A model generated the notes under the pieces. It worked only from the letters and a program-made list of their open reading frames with translations, made no database searches and was not told the origin of the DNA. The translations under genes and the position numbers were made by a program. From Haemophilus parainfluenzae (lineage in GTDB: Bacteria > Pseudomonadota > Gammaproteobacteria > Enterobacterales > Pasteurellaceae), in assembly GCF_003252795.1 (NCBI RefSeq), contig NZ_QEPQ01000002.1:402108-466107 (forward strand): a DNA stretch of 64,000 nt, in the 5' to 3' direction. Shown here one piece after another: positions 11,723 through 20,937 of the stretch (within the stretch, counting starts at the first letter, position 1; each line of letters opens with the position of its first letter).

Positions 11723-13996
11723 ATGAATATTCAGCAAATCATTAAACAACATCATTTAGAGCTCTTATTCCAGCAAGGGTCGTTTGGGATTGAAAAGGAA
11801 AGTCAACGGGTATATGCAGATGGTTCAATTGTGACGTCACCGCATCCTAAAGCTTTTGGTAATCGTCGTTTTCACCCTTATATTCAAACTGATTTTGCAG
11901 AAAGTCAGTTGGAATTGGTAACCCCTCCGATGAAAAAATTAGAGGATACATTACGTTGGCTTTCAGCCATTCATGAAGTGACTTTGCGAACTTTACCGGA
12001 GGATGAATTTATTTTTCCTTTTAGTATGCCTGCAGGGTTACCACCAGAAGAGCAAATTAAGGTTGCACAATTAGATAATCAGGAAGATGTGGCTTATCGG
12101 GAGCATTTAGTCCAGTCTTACGGTAAATATAAGCAAATGGTCAGTGGTATTCATTACAATTTTCAAATTGACCCTAAGTTTATTGATGCCTTATTTCATG
12201 CACAAAATGAAACACAAAGTGCGGTTGATTTTCGAAATAATTTTTACCTAAAAATAGCCAAAAACTTCTTACGCTATCAATGGATTCTGCTTTATCTGTT
12301 TTCTGCGACACCGACGGTAGAGGAAAAATATTTCAGAGGTCATTCACCACTTAAATCGCATCAATATGTTCGCAGTTTACGTTCAGGGAAATATGGTTAT
12401 GTGAATGATCCGAAGATCCACGTTTCTTATGACAGTTTGCAAGAGTATGTTGAGACGCTAGAACACTGGGTGAAATCGGGTGATTTGATTGCGGAAAAAG
12501 AGTTTTACTCGAGTGTACGTTTGCGAGGTGCTAAAAAAGCGCGAGATTTACTTGAAAAAGGAATTCAATATTTAGAATTTCGTTTGTTTGATCTCAATCC
12601 GTTTGCACCTTATGGAATGGAACTCGCTGACGCGAAATTCATTCATTATTTTATTTTGTTAATGGCATGGCTTGACGATACTGCTGATCAAGAGGGCATA
12701 AAATTAGGTAAAGCACGTCTTGCTGAAGTGGCATGGGAAGACCCAAGACAGCAAAGTGCTTATGCGGTAGAAGGGGAATTAGTCCTCCTTGAAATGCTCA
12801 AAATGCTTGAGCAACTCAATGTGAGTGATGAGATTAAAACGATTGTTAAAGACAAATTAGGACAATTTGCGGATCCAAGCCAAACGCTTTGTGCAAAAGT
12901 AGTCGCGGCAATTGAACAGGTCGACAGTTACCAACAATTAGGGGCGGATATCGCGCAATCCAATAAAGCAAAAGCCTTTGAACGTTTTTATGCATTAACT
13001 GCGTTTGATAATATGGAACTGTCCACACAAGCGTTATTGTTTGATGCAATCCAAAAAGGGCTAAAGATTGAGATTTTAGATGAACGCGATCAATTTATCA
13101 GTCTTCAATTTGGCGACCATTTGGAATATGTGAAAAACGGTAATATGACTTCTCACGATAGCTATATTTCTCCACTCATCATGGAAAATAAAGTAGTGAC
13201 GAAGAAAGTGTTAGCGAAAGCCGGATTTAATGTACCGCAAAGCCTTGAGTTTACCGATGTGAAAAGTGCGGTCGAAAATTTCCCACTTTTTGAGAATCGA
13301 GCTGTCGTGATTAAGCCAAAATCAACGAATTTTGGTTTAGGGATCAGTATTTTCCAACAAGGTGTAACGGATAGAGATGATTTTGCAAAAGCAGTAGAGA
13401 TTGCTTTCCGCGAAGATAAAGAGATCATGGTTGAAGATTATCTACTTGGCACTGAATATCGTTTCTTTGTGCTGGGGGATCAAACGTTAGCCGTCTTATT
13501 ACGTGTTCCAGCAAATGTAATTGGAGATGGCGTACATACCGTTGCTGAATTAGTTGCCGCTAAAAATGATCATCCTTTACGGGGCGATGGCAGTCGTACA
13601 CCATTGAAAAAAATAGCATTGGGGGATATTGAGCAGTTGCAGCTTAAGGAACAAGGATTAACCGTGAATTCTATTCCTGCAAAAGATCAACTTGTTCAAT
13701 TACGTGCGAATTCTAATATTAGTACCGGCGGCGATTCTATTGACATGACGGATGAAATGCATGCCAGTTACAAAGAGATTGCGGTAGGGATTAGCAAGGC
13801 AATGGGGGCGGCAGTTTGTGGTGTAGATTTAATTATTCCTGATTTGAAACAGCCGGCAGAACCGAGTTTACGTTCGTGGGGTGTGATTGAGGCAAACTTT
13901 AATCCTATGATGATGATGCATATTTTCCCATTTAGTGGACAATCTCGACGATTGACAATGAATGTGATTAAGATGCTTTTCCCTGAATTGCCTTAA
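11723..13996 (+). CDS. gshF: bifunctional glutamate-cysteine ligase/glutathione synthetase GshF
   Basis: Makes glutathione from Glu, Cys and Gly in one protein, as known in Pasteurella multocida and Streptococcus. The 757 residues match the GshF/GshAB length. The first about 480 residues are GshA-like (SFGIEKESQRV, FAESQLELVTPP, FRLFDLNPFAPYG). The C-terminal part is an ATP-grasp domain (VIKPKSTNFGLGIS, EDYLLGTEYRFFVLG, NFNPMMMMHIFPF). TAAGGACGG lies ahead of ATG 11723. It stands alone between the divergent hitA and a terminator. H. influenzae Rd is thought to depend on imported glutathione, so this gene argues against that species. Confidence 0.95.
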   Translation: MNIQQIIKQHHLELLFQQGSFGIEKESQRVYADGSIVTSPHPKAFGNRRFHPYIQTDFAESQLELVTPPMKKLEDTLRWLSAIHEVTLRTLPEDEFIFPFSMPAGLPPEEQIKVAQLDNQEDVAYREHLVQSYGKYKQMVSGIHYNFQIDPKFIDALFHAQNETQSAVDFRNNFYLKIAKNFLRYQWILLYLFSATPTVEEKYFRGHSPLKSHQYVRSLRSGKYGYVNDPKIHVSYDSLQEYVETLEHWVKSGDLIAEKEFYSSVRLRGAKKARDLLEKGIQYLEFRLFDLNPFAPYGMELADAKFIHYFILLMAWLDDTADQEGIKLGKARLAEVAWEDPRQQSAYAVEGELVLLEMLKMLEQLNVSDEIKTIVKDKLGQFADPSQTLCAKVVAAIEQVDSYQQLGADIAQSNKAKAFERFYALTAFDNMELSTQALLFDAIQKGLKIEILDERDQFISLQFGDHLEYVKNGNMTSHDSYISPLIMENKVVTKKVLAKAGFNVPQSLEFTDVKSAVENFPLFENRAVVIKPKSTNFGLGISIFQQGVTDRDDFAKAVEIAFREDKEIMVEDYLLGTEYRFFVLGDQTLAVLLRVPANVIGDGVHTVAELVAAKNDHPLRGDGSRTPLKKIALGDIEQLQLKEQGLTVNSIPAKDQLVQLRANSNISTGGDSIDMTDEMHASYKEIAVGISKAMGAAVCGVDLIIPDLKQPAEPSLRSWGVIEANFNPMMMMHIFPFSGQSRRLTMNVIKMLFPELP

Positions 13997-14005
13997 TTTA
14001 GTTAT

Positions 14006-14036
14006 CGGGCTTCATCAGTTGGTGAAGCCCGTTTTA
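14006..14036 (+). terminator. intrinsic terminator after gshF
   Basis: CGGGCTTCA (from 14006) pairs with TGAAGCCCG (ending 14031), followed by a short TTTTA. It isolates gshF from the phoH-like operon. Confidence 0.85.
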
Positions 14037-14094
14037 CATTCATCCTAATTAGGCTAAAATGGAGACAGTATTCACAATTCTAAAATGAAATTTA

Positions 14095-15183
14095 ATGACA
14101 ACTTTTACCTTAGAACCTCAAGAAAATGATCGTCTGCAATCCCTTTGCGGTGCATTCGATGAAAATATCAAACTGATTGAAAAAGAATTTAACCTCAATA
14201 TTTTCCGCAATAATTTTACTTTCACGGTGAAATCTAACGATGAAAGTCCGAAACCACATCATGAGCAATTAATTGAGCGTGCGGCTAAATTAATCCAGGC
14301 ATTATATGTAGAGACAGCACCAATTAAGGGGAAAGTGAAAGAACTTGATTTGGAAGATGTGCATATTGCCTTGCAAGAGAGCAGAATGTTATCGCAAGAA
14401 GGCAGTGAGTCACACAGTAAAAATCACGTCTATAGCACCACAATTAGAACCAAGCGAGGTTTGATTAAACCGCGTGGTGAAAATCAAATTCAGTATTTAC
14501 ATAATATTCTTACGCACGATATTAGTTTTGGGATTGGACCCGCTGGCACAGGGAAAACCTTTTTAGCCGTAGCAGCGGCTGTTGAGGCATTAGAACGTCA
14601 AGAAATTCGTCGCATTTTGCTGACTCGTCCTGCGGTGGAAGCGGGCGAAAAATTAGGTTTCTTGCCGGGTGATTTAGGCCAAAAAATTGAACCTTATTTA
14701 CGACCACTTTATGATGCGTTATTTGAAATGCTTGGCTTTGAACGTGTACAAAAATTAATGGAGCGTAATGTGATTGAAATCGCACCATTGGCTTATATGC
14801 GTGGTCGCACACTCAATGACAGTTTTATCATTCTAGATGAAAGCCAAAATACGACGGTCGAACAAATGAAAATGTTTTTGACTCGTATTGGTTTTAATTC
14901 CAAAGCCGTGATTACAGGGGATGTGACTCAAATCGATTTACCACGTAGTACAAAATCAGGTTTACGCCACGCCATGGAAGTGTTAAGCAAAGTGTCGGAA
15001 TTAAGCTTTAACTACTTTGAAAGTAAAGATATTGTGCGGCATCCTGTGGTAGCAAAAGTGGTGCAAGCTTACGAAGAATGGGAAGCCCAAGATGAAATCC
15101 GCCGTCAAGAAATTGCAGCGCAGCGTCGAGCTGAACGTGAGCAAAAAGTGCGGTCAGAAAATGAAACGAATTTAGGAGAATAA
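14095..15183 (+). CDS. ybeZ: PhoH-like ATPase (YbeZ/PhoL)
   Basis: A P-loop ATPase of the PhoH family; E. coli YbeZ works with YbeY in rRNA processing. The 362 residues show Walker [12 protein letters not shown] near residue 144, [16 protein letters not shown], Walker [12 protein letters not shown] and [10 protein letters not shown]. The C-terminus ends in a charged, probably unstructured tail that contains an uptake signal copy (15146). ybeY follows with one base between the stop and its start codon, the usual ybeZ-ybeY arrangement, so the two products probably act together. Confidence 0.93.
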   Translation: MTTFTLEPQENDRLQSLCGAFDENIKLIEKEFNLNIFRNNFTFTVKSNDESPKPHHEQLIERAAKLIQALYVETAPIKGKVKELDLEDVHIALQESRMLSQEGSESHSKNHVYSTTIRTKRGLIKPRGENQIQYLHNILTHDISFGIGPAGTGKTFLAVAAAVEALERQEIRRILLTRPAVEAGEKLGFLPGDLGQKIEPYLRPLYDALFEMLGFERVQKLMERNVIEIAPLAYMRGRTLNDSFIILDESQNTTVEQMKMFLTRIGFNSKAVITGDVTQIDLPRSTKSGLRHAMEVLSKVSELSFNYFESKDIVRHPVVAKVVQAYEEWEAQDEIRRQEIAAQRRAEREQKVRSENETNLGE

Positions 15184-15184
15184 C

Positions 15185-15649
15185 ATGGGCAATATGATTA
15201 TCGATTTGCAACTGGCCTGTGAAAATACAGAAGGCTTGCCATCAGAAGCGCAAATTCTGCAATGGGCAACCGCTGCAGTGCAACCAGAAAGTGATAATGT
15301 GGAAATGACGGTGCGCATTGTGGATGAAGCGGAAAGCCATGACTTGAATTTGACTTATCGTGGAAAAGATCGTCCAACCAATGTGTTGTCTTTCCCTTTT
15401 GAATGCCCTGATGAAGTGGAGTTGCCATTGTTGGGCGATTTGGTGATTTGCCGTCAAGTGGTGGAGCGTGAAGCTATCGAGCAAGAAAAGCCTTTAATGG
15501 CACATTGGGCGCATATGATTGTGCATGGCAGCTTACATTTGTTGGGGTACGATCACATTGAAGATGATGAAGCCGAAGAAATGGAAAGTTTAGAAACTGA
15601 AATTATGCAGGGTTTGGGCTTTGCCGATCCTTACCTTTCCGAAAAATAA
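15185..15649 (+). CDS. ybeY: endoribonuclease YbeY (16S rRNA maturation)
   Basis: Single-strand endoribonuclease for the 3' end of 16S rRNA and ribosome quality control. The 154 residues carry the zinc motif [11 protein letters not shown] near residue 114, with the three metal His in H-x3-H-x5-H spacing, and the family motif [14 protein letters not shown] near residue 57. The start follows the phoH-like stop by one base, with AGGAG in front, indicating translational coupling. Confidence 0.95.
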   Translation: MGNMIIDLQLACENTEGLPSEAQILQWATAAVQPESDNVEMTVRIVDEAESHDLNLTYRGKDRPTNVLSFPFECPDEVELPLLGDLVICRQVVEREAIEQEKPLMAHWAHMIVHGSLHLLGYDHIEDDEAEEMESLETEIMQGLGFADPYLSEK

Positions 15650-15667
15650 TAACTATTTGGAGCAATT

Positions 15668-16453
15668 ATGTATAAAGCCGTATTCAGTGATTTTGATGGT
15701 ACCTTATTAACGTCGGATCATCGAATTTCGCCTAAAACCTTAGATGCACTTCAACGCATTACAAAACAAGGTATTCCATTTACACCAATCTCTGCTCGTT
15801 CGCCGCTTGGTATTTGGCCTTATGCGAAACTTATTGAAAATTACAACATCATTGTGGCATTCAGTGGTGCCTTGATTTTAGATAAAAACGCTACGCCTAT
15901 TTATTCGGTACAAATTGATTCTGCTGATATCCAAGCCATTAACCAAGTATTAGCAGATCATCCTGCGTTAGGTGTCAATTATTATACCTATGATGATTGC
16001 GTCGCTCGCGATTTGGATAATAAATGGGTGATTTATGAACGTAGCGTGACAGGCATTCAGATTGATCCTTATGATGAAAGTGCGGTCTATTCTCCACATA
16101 AAATTCAAATCATTGGTGAAACAGATGAAGTGATTGCTATTGAGCAAATCTTGAAAGAGAAATTCCCGCATTTAAGTATTTGCCGTTCTCATGCGAATTT
16201 CCTTGAAGTGATGCATAAATCCGCGACAAAAGGTAACGCGGTACGTTTTCTTGAAGATTATTTTCATGTGAAGATGGAAGAATGTGTCGCTTTCGGTGAT
16301 AACTTTAACGATTTAGATATGTTAGAAAGCGTGGGATTAGGCGTGGCAATGGGCAATGCTCCCGATGAGATTAAAAAAGCCGCCAATCGCGTCACCGCTT
16401 CGCATAATGATGATGGGATTGCATTGATATTGAATGAGATTTTCCCTGAATAA
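15668..16453 (+). CDS. Cof-type HAD-superfamily phosphatase
   Basis: A 261-residue HAD hydrolase of the Cof/IIB type, which dephosphorylates sugar phosphates or cofactors. Motif I is FSDFDGTLLTSDHRIS at residue 6 with the nucleophile Asp; motif IV is VAFGDNFNDLDMLESVG near residue 210; GVAMGNAPDEIK follows. The middle region is a type IIB cap, which sets substrate choice and cannot be read from sequence. TTTGGAGC precedes ATG 15668, 18 bases after ybeY. It is probably the last gene of the ybeZ-ybeY operon. Confidence 0.9.
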   Translation: MYKAVFSDFDGTLLTSDHRISPKTLDALQRITKQGIPFTPISARSPLGIWPYAKLIENYNIIVAFSGALILDKNATPIYSVQIDSADIQAINQVLADHPALGVNYYTYDDCVARDLDNKWVIYERSVTGIQIDPYDESAVYSPHKIQIIGETDEVIAIEQILKEKFPHLSICRSHANFLEVMHKSATKGNAVRFLEDYFHVKMEECVAFGDNFNDLDMLESVGLGVAMGNAPDEIKKAANRVTASHNDDGIALILNEIFPE

Positions 16454-16455
16454 AT

Positions 16456-16496
16456 AAAAAGGCGCTTTCTCGTTAAAAGAAAGCGCCTTATTTTTA
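16456..16496. terminator. bidirectional terminator between Cof phosphatase and hisC
   Basis: GGCGCTTTCT (16461-16470) pairs with AGAAAGCGCC (16479-16488) around a 7-base loop, flanked by A-rich sequence and by TTATTTTTATTTT. It serves both convergent genes; the hisC stop lies in its tail. Confidence 0.93.
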
Positions 16497-17597
16497 TTTT
16501 CCTAAATTCAGCACTTTAACGAGTGCAGTAAAAAATTTGTCATTTTCTTGTGGTAAGCCAATACTGATACGTAAGTGATTTGGCATGCCATAGCCTGCAA
16601 TTGGGCGAACAATGACGCCTTCACGTAATAATGCATCATAAATTGGTGCGGCTGGTTGTTTAAAATCAATGGTAATAAAGTTACCTTTAGATGGAATAAA
16701 GTCTAAACCATATTGTTGGCAGAAGGCCTCATAACGTTTCATTTCTTGGCGATTGTTCTCCGCCACTTTTTCGACAAAGGCATCATCGTTCATCACCGCA
16801 ATCGCACTGGTTAAAGCAAGGCTATTACAGTTAAACGGTTGACGAACACGGTTTAATAAGTCTGCGATTTCAGGATTAGAGACTGCGTAACCAATGCGTA
16901 AACCCGCCAATCCATAAGCTTTTGATAGGGAGCGAGAAACGATAAGGTTTGGGTATTTTTCCAGTAACGCAAAAGAATTAACCCGTTCGCTTGGATGGGT
17001 AAATTCAGTATAAGCTTCATCTAATACCACAATCACATTTTCAGGTACTTTTGCCAAGAAAGCATCCAATTCTGCTTCCGTTAAGAAATTCCCCGTTGGA
17101 TTGTTTGGATTGGCAATAAAAATCAGCTTGGTTTTATCTGAAAGTGCGGTCAAAAATCCGTTTAAATCGTGTCCCCAATCTTTAGCAGGAATTTCTTTTG
17201 CAACGGCGTTAATGGCTTTGGTCACTAAAGGGTAAACAATAAAGGCGTATTGTGAATAAATCACTTCATCATGCTCACCAGCAAAGGTATGAGCAAAGAG
17301 CTCTAATAAATCGTTAGAACCATTGCCAAGGGTGATTTGGTTTGGTTGCACACCAAATTTCTTCGCAATAGCCGCTTTAAGTTCAAAACCATTCGCATCA
17401 GGGTAGCGAGTTAAATAATCAAGTTGGGCTTGAATGGCTTTTTTCGCACTTTCAGGAAAGCCGAAAGGGTTTTCATTTGAGGCCAGTTTAACGATATCAG
17501 TAATGCCTAATTCACGTTCAAGTTCTTCGATGGGTTTTCCGGCTTGGTAAGGTGAAAGAGATTTTACGCCTTGATTGGCAACGTTGATGTATTGCAT
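16494..17597 (-). CDS. hisC: histidinol-phosphate aminotransferase HisC
   Basis: PLP enzyme that transaminates imidazole acetol phosphate in histidine synthesis. The 367 residues show KLASNENPFG near residue 38, IFIANPNNPTGN, and the PLP lysine in VSRSLSKAYGLAGLRIGY near residue 225. It is downstream of serC, not in a his operon, as I recall for the second hisC copy of H. influenzae, so it could also serve as an aromatic or other aminotransferase. A hairpin separates it from serC, so the two may be a partly coupled operon. Confidence 0.9.
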   Translation of the reverse strand: MQYINVANQGVKSLSPYQAGKPIEELERELGITDIVKLASNENPFGFPESAKKAIQAQLDYLTRYPDANGFELKAAIAKKFGVQPNQITLGNGSNDLLELFAHTFAGEHDEVIYSQYAFIVYPLVTKAINAVAKEIPAKDWGHDLNGFLTALSDKTKLIFIANPNNPTGNFLTEAELDAFLAKVPENVIVVLDEAYTEFTHPSERVNSFALLEKYPNLIVSRSLSKAYGLAGLRIGYAVSNPEIADLLNRVRQPFNCNSLALTSAIAVMNDDAFVEKVAENNRQEMKRYEAFCQQYGLDFIPSKGNFITIDFKQPAAPIYDALLREGVIVRPIAGYGMPNHLRISIGLPQENDKFFTALVKVLNLGK

Positions 17598-17618
17598 ATG
17601 CTTTCCTTATAAAGACGA

Positions 17619-17636
17619 GCGGGCCTTTCAGCCCGC
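17619..17636 (-). terminator. hairpin between serC and hisC
   Basis: GCGGGC (17619-17624) pairs with GCCCGC (17631-17636) around a 6-base loop. No T run follows in the minus-strand direction, so full termination is unlikely; a processing or attenuation hairpin is more likely. Confidence 0.5.
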
Positions 17637-17661
17637 ACGTTGAGTTTAATTAACCAGATAA

Positions 17662-18744
17662 TTAGCTGTTTTCAGCTTCAAATTTTCTCATGAATTCAAT
17701 GAGCGCTTGTACACCTTCTAATGGCATTGCATTGTAGATAGATGCACGCATACCACCTAACACTTTGTGACCTTTTAAGGCTTGAAGGCCAGCAGCTGTC
17801 GATTCTGCAACAAATTTAGCATCAAGTTCAGGGTTGCCTGTCACAAATGTGACATTCATGGTTGAGCGGTTTTCTTTAGCTACCACGTTACGATAGAGTT
17901 TGCTGCTATCAATGTAGTCATAAAGAGTTTGCGCTTTCACTGCGTTACGTTTGGCAATTTCTTTTAAGCCGCCAATTGCTTGAATGTGTTTGAAGACCAA
18001 TGAACAGAGATACCAAGCAAATGTTGGCGGGGTATTGATCATAGAATCAGCATCACGTTGTGTGGCGTAATTCCAAATTGATGGTGTTGCTTGGCGAGCA
18101 TGACCAATTAAATCATCGCGAATAATTACAAGTGTAATCCCTGCTGGACCAAGATTTTTTTGTGCACCAGCGTAAATGACACCAAATTTGCTAATATCAA
18201 TTTCGCGAGAGAGCACATTAGATGACATATCGGCTACAAGTACCGCATTGCCCACATTCGGTACACCAAAAATTTCAACACCGCTGATGGTTTCATTTGG
18301 GCAATAGTGAACGTAATCGTATTGTTCCGCAATGTCGCTGAAATCAAGGTTGGTAATGCGTGTGTGCTCACCATTTTCCACAATGGTAATTTCATCAATT
18401 TCAGCAAAGTTACGCGCTTCTTTTGCTGCGGTTGCAGACCAGTGACCGCTATTTAAGTAAAGTGCTTTACCTTTCTCACCAATTAGGTTCATCGGTAATG
18501 CTGCAAATTGACCACGTGCACCACCTTGTAGGAATAACACGCGATAATTATCTGGAATGTTATACACTTCACGCAGATCTTTTTCTGCTTGGGTAATCAA
18601 TTCCATAAAATATTTGCCACGGTGGCTGACTTCCATCACAGACACACCTTGACCAAGCCAGTTAGTTAGCTCAGCTTGTGCTTTGTGTAGTACCTCAGGG
18701 AAAATCATGGCTGGACCAGCACTAAAATTAAAGACTTTTGACAT
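17662..18744 (-). CDS. serC: phosphoserine aminotransferase SerC
   Basis: PLP enzyme that makes 3-phosphoserine (serine synthesis) and acts on the analogous intermediate of pyridoxal phosphate synthesis. The 360 residues begin VFNFSAGPAM, a family signature, and contain the PLP lysine in YAGAQKNLGPAG near residue 196 and GGMRASIYNAM near the C-terminus. AAGGAA stands upstream of ATG 18744. A perfect dyad TTGAT-7-ATCAA about 80 bases upstream (18826) may be a regulatory site. Confidence 0.96.
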   Translation of the reverse strand: MSKVFNFSAGPAMIFPEVLHKAQAELTNWLGQGVSVMEVSHRGKYFMELITQAEKDLREVYNIPDNYRVLFLQGGARGQFAALPMNLIGEKGKALYLNSGHWSATAAKEARNFAEIDEITIVENGEHTRITNLDFSDIAEQYDYVHYCPNETISGVEIFGVPNVGNAVLVADMSSNVLSREIDISKFGVIYAGAQKNLGPAGITLVIIRDDLIGHARQATPSIWNYATQRDADSMINTPPTFAWYLCSLVFKHIQAIGGLKEIAKRNAVKAQTLYDYIDSSKLYRNVVAKENRSTMNVTFVTGNPELDAKFVAESTAAGLQALKGHKVLGGMRASIYNAMPLEGVQALIEFMRKFEAENS

Positions 18745-18857
18745 TGTGTTTCCTTATTTTATTTTGAATAGATTCTTCATTTTTACCACTACCGAATAGG
18801 ATAATCAACTAAATCAAACAGTTTTTTGATCTAATCCATCAATTTAAATTTAAGCTT

Positions 18858-18886
18858 TTGACGGGGACGAAAAAAAAGGCTACATT
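18858..18886 (+). promoter_or_regulatory. sigma-70 promoter for the coiled-coil gene
   Basis: TTGACG (18858-18863), a 17-base spacer and TACATT (18881-18886). The start of transcription would lie near 18893, giving a leader of about 30 bases. Confidence 0.65.
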
Positions 18887-18922
18887 ACCCGAAGTTTATT
18901 TTTAACTTTGAGAGAGTCGATC

Positions 18923-19273
18923 ATGGGAAATGTAAATAAATCCTTCCAAGAAGTATTAGAGTATGTGCGTTTATATCGTTTAAAAAATAAACTTAAGCGC
19001 GACATTGAAGACAACAACCGCAAAATTCGTGATAACCAAAAACGTGTCTTATTATTAGATAACTTAAATCAATATATTCGTGATGATATGAGCATTGAAG
19101 ATGTTCGTGCGATTATCGAAAATATGCGTGATGACTATGAAGGTCGTGTAGATGATTACAACATTCGCAATGCTGAACTTTCTACTCAACGCCGTGAAAC
19201 GAGCAATAAGATGAAAGAACAGAAAAAAGCACATGCGAAATTAGTGCAAGACGCGAATAAAATCACGTTATAA
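18923..19273 (+). CDS. small coiled-coil protein of unknown function
   Basis: I do not recognise this protein. From ATG 18923 (GAGAGTCGATC in front) it has 116 residues; the open frame to 18908 lacks a ribosome site. It is very rich in Lys, Arg, Asp, Glu and Asn, has no Cys, Trp, signal peptide or membrane segment, and its heptad-like Leu/Ile spacing from about residue 10 to 60 and 75 to 110 predicts two long helices in a coiled-coil hairpin. It has its own strong-looking promoter and a uptake-signal terminator, so it is a single-gene unit and is probably well expressed. A cytoplasmic structural or nucleic-acid-related role is only a guess. Confidence 0.75.
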   Translation: MGNVNKSFQEVLEYVRLYRLKNKLKRDIEDNNRKIRDNQKRVLLLDNLNQYIRDDMSIEDVRAIIENMRDDYEGRVDDYNIRNAELSTQRRETSNKMKEQKKAHAKLVQDANKITL

Positions 19274-19285
19274 AGTCCTAAAAGA

Positions 19286-19322
19286 AATGACCGCACTTTG
19301 TTGAAGTGCGGTCATTTTTTAT
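19286..19322. terminator. terminator made of an inverted uptake-signal pair (coiled-coil gene/ybhB)
   Basis: ACCGCACTT (19290-19298) and AAGTGCGGT (19304-19312) form a 13-pair stem AATGACCGCACTT with a 5-base loop, followed by six T. It lies between convergent genes and is A-rich on the left, so it can act in both directions. Confidence 0.92.
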
Positions 19323-19349
19323 GGTGTTTTTAGGATGAACTATAAATGA

Positions 19350-19847
19350 TTAAACATCATAAGTGCCCATCACCACGGCTTGATCCAATATATGCCCTTG
19401 CATCGCAAAATGTAGATCATTAAAACGGAATCCCGGTTTCAGGTTAAGTTTGGTATCGAGCGCATATACAATAAGCTCGTAACGATGCAAGCAGTTTGGT
19501 GGTGCCATACCACCATAGAATGAGGCTTCTTCAATATCAAATTGACCTAATTTACTCGCCCAAGTATTTGCACCTTGTACATAATCTGTTGCGGTTTGGC
19601 TTTCATTTTCTTGGATAACGGTACGTTCAAGATCCACAATAAGCCAATGAATCCACACAAAGCCACTTGCCGTAATTGCATCTTTATCTTCTAAGACAAC
19701 TGCAAAGGATTTAGTGCCTTGAGGGGCATCGTGAATTTCAAATGGAATAGAGTAGGTCGGCATACCATTTGGGCTAAATTGTGAGCCGCGTTTGCCATAT
19801 TTGTCTTCAAAAGCACCATTTTGAATGGCTGAACTGGTTACAAACAT
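19350..19847 (-). CDS. YbhB/YbcL family (PEBP, Raf kinase inhibitor-like) protein
   Basis: The 165 residues match the bacterial phosphatidylethanolamine-binding-protein family: GMPTYSIPFEIHDAPQGTKSFAVVLEDKD with the conserved D-P/D-A-type ligand pocket, FVWIHWLIVDL near residue 80, and YGGMAPPNCLHRYELIVYALD near residue 115. Biochemical function in bacteria is not settled. No signal peptide is seen, so it is cytoplasmic. It follows rsmC by 10 bases on the same strand, with AAGGAG before ATG 19847, so they are likely co-transcribed. Confidence 0.9.
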   Translation of the reverse strand: MFVTSSAIQNGAFEDKYGKRGSQFSPNGMPTYSIPFEIHDAPQGTKSFAVVLEDKDAITASGFVWIHWLIVDLERTVIQENESQTATDYVQGANTWASKLGQFDIEEASFYGGMAPPNCLHRYELIVYALDTKLNLKPGFRFNDLHFAMQGHILDQAVVMGTYDV

Positions 19848-19857
19848 TGTTTTCTCC

Positions 19858-20850
19858 TTAATTTCTCACGGAATACACTTTAAATTTGGTGGTTTGAGCA
19901 AGGACTTCAAACTTACCGAAATGTTGCGCTAATAAATCGGGATAGGGCAGAAATGCATTAGCAACAATACGAAGTTCGCCACCTGCCGTCAAATGCCATT
20001 TTGCTTGTTGAATAAGTTCTTTCGCCGCACGATAAGCGGTATCGATTCCATCGTGGAAAGGCGGGTTTGAAATAATCAGATCAAATTTTCCCTCAATATG
20101 GGAAAACACATCACTTGCGATAACCTGACCTTCAAGCTGATTTTCTGCCAGTGTTTGACGAGCAGATTGAATAGCCATCGCATGAATATCAGTCATAGTC
20201 ACATCTGCTTTAGGGTGATGTTTTTTAATCATTGAACCAATGACACCCGCACCACAACCAACGTCTAATACTTTGCCTTGAACAGGTGAGGTTAAAGTGG
20301 AAAGCAGAAGTGACGTTCCACTATCAAGTTCATTGGCACTGAATACACCCGGCAAGCTGTAAATACGGAGATCGCCTAATGCATCATTTTGGTAGCATTT
20401 CCAATAAGATTGAAGATCAAAGTGCGGTTGTTTTTGTAAGGAAAAATGATATAAACCGCAACGACGCGCTGAGTCAATTTTGCCAATTTCACCATAAGGT
20501 TCAAGCAGCTTTTCAGCTGAACGGACGCCACAACGATTTTCACCGATAATCAATACTTCTTGACCAATTTTACTTTTGGCGAGTAGTTGCATCAGCTGAA
20601 AATTCACTTCTTGTTTGTTTTTTGTCCAATAATAAATAATCAACTCGGCTTGCGGTTGAAATTCAACCTCAAAATTGACCGCACTTTGGGTTTTAGCATA
20701 ATCAAAATACCAGCTCCAAATTTGTACGGATTGACAATGTTTTTGCAATATTTGAGGAAAATCATCATTAATGCCACCGGCAAGAAGAATTGATTTACCG
20801 TTAAAAAGGGGAAGATGGCGTTGTAAAACTTCGCTTTCGAGAGAAATCAC
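19858..20850 (-). CDS. rsmC: 16S rRNA m2G1207 methyltransferase RsmC
   Basis: SAM-dependent enzyme that methylates G1207 of 16S rRNA. The 330 residues split into a degenerate N-terminal methyltransferase-like half and a catalytic C-terminal half with the SAM loop GKVLDVGCGAGVIG near residue 195, DVTMTDIHAMAI and the N6/N2-type catalytic motif SNPPFHDG near residue 260. Uptake signal copies lie at 20420 and 20678. rsmC near holD and rimI is an arrangement I recall from H. influenzae. Confidence 0.95.
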   Translation of the reverse strand: MISLESEVLQRHLPLFNGKSILLAGGINDDFPQILQKHCQSVQIWSWYFDYAKTQSAVNFEVEFQPQAELIIYYWTKNKQEVNFQLMQLLAKSKIGQEVLIIGENRCGVRSAEKLLEPYGEIGKIDSARRCGLYHFSLQKQPHFDLQSYWKCYQNDALGDLRIYSLPGVFSANELDSGTSLLLSTLTSPVQGKVLDVGCGAGVIGSMIKKHHPKADVTMTDIHAMAIQSARQTLAENQLEGQVIASDVFSHIEGKFDLIISNPPFHDGIDTAYRAAKELIQQAKWHLTAGGELRIVANAFLPYPDLLAQHFGKFEVLAQTTKFKVYSVRN

Positions 20851-20937
20851 GCTTTAAATCCTGTAGTTTATTAGTTAAAATTACGTGTTATTCTAACAAA
20901 AGATAACGATTTAGACGTATTTATTAAGGAATTATTT

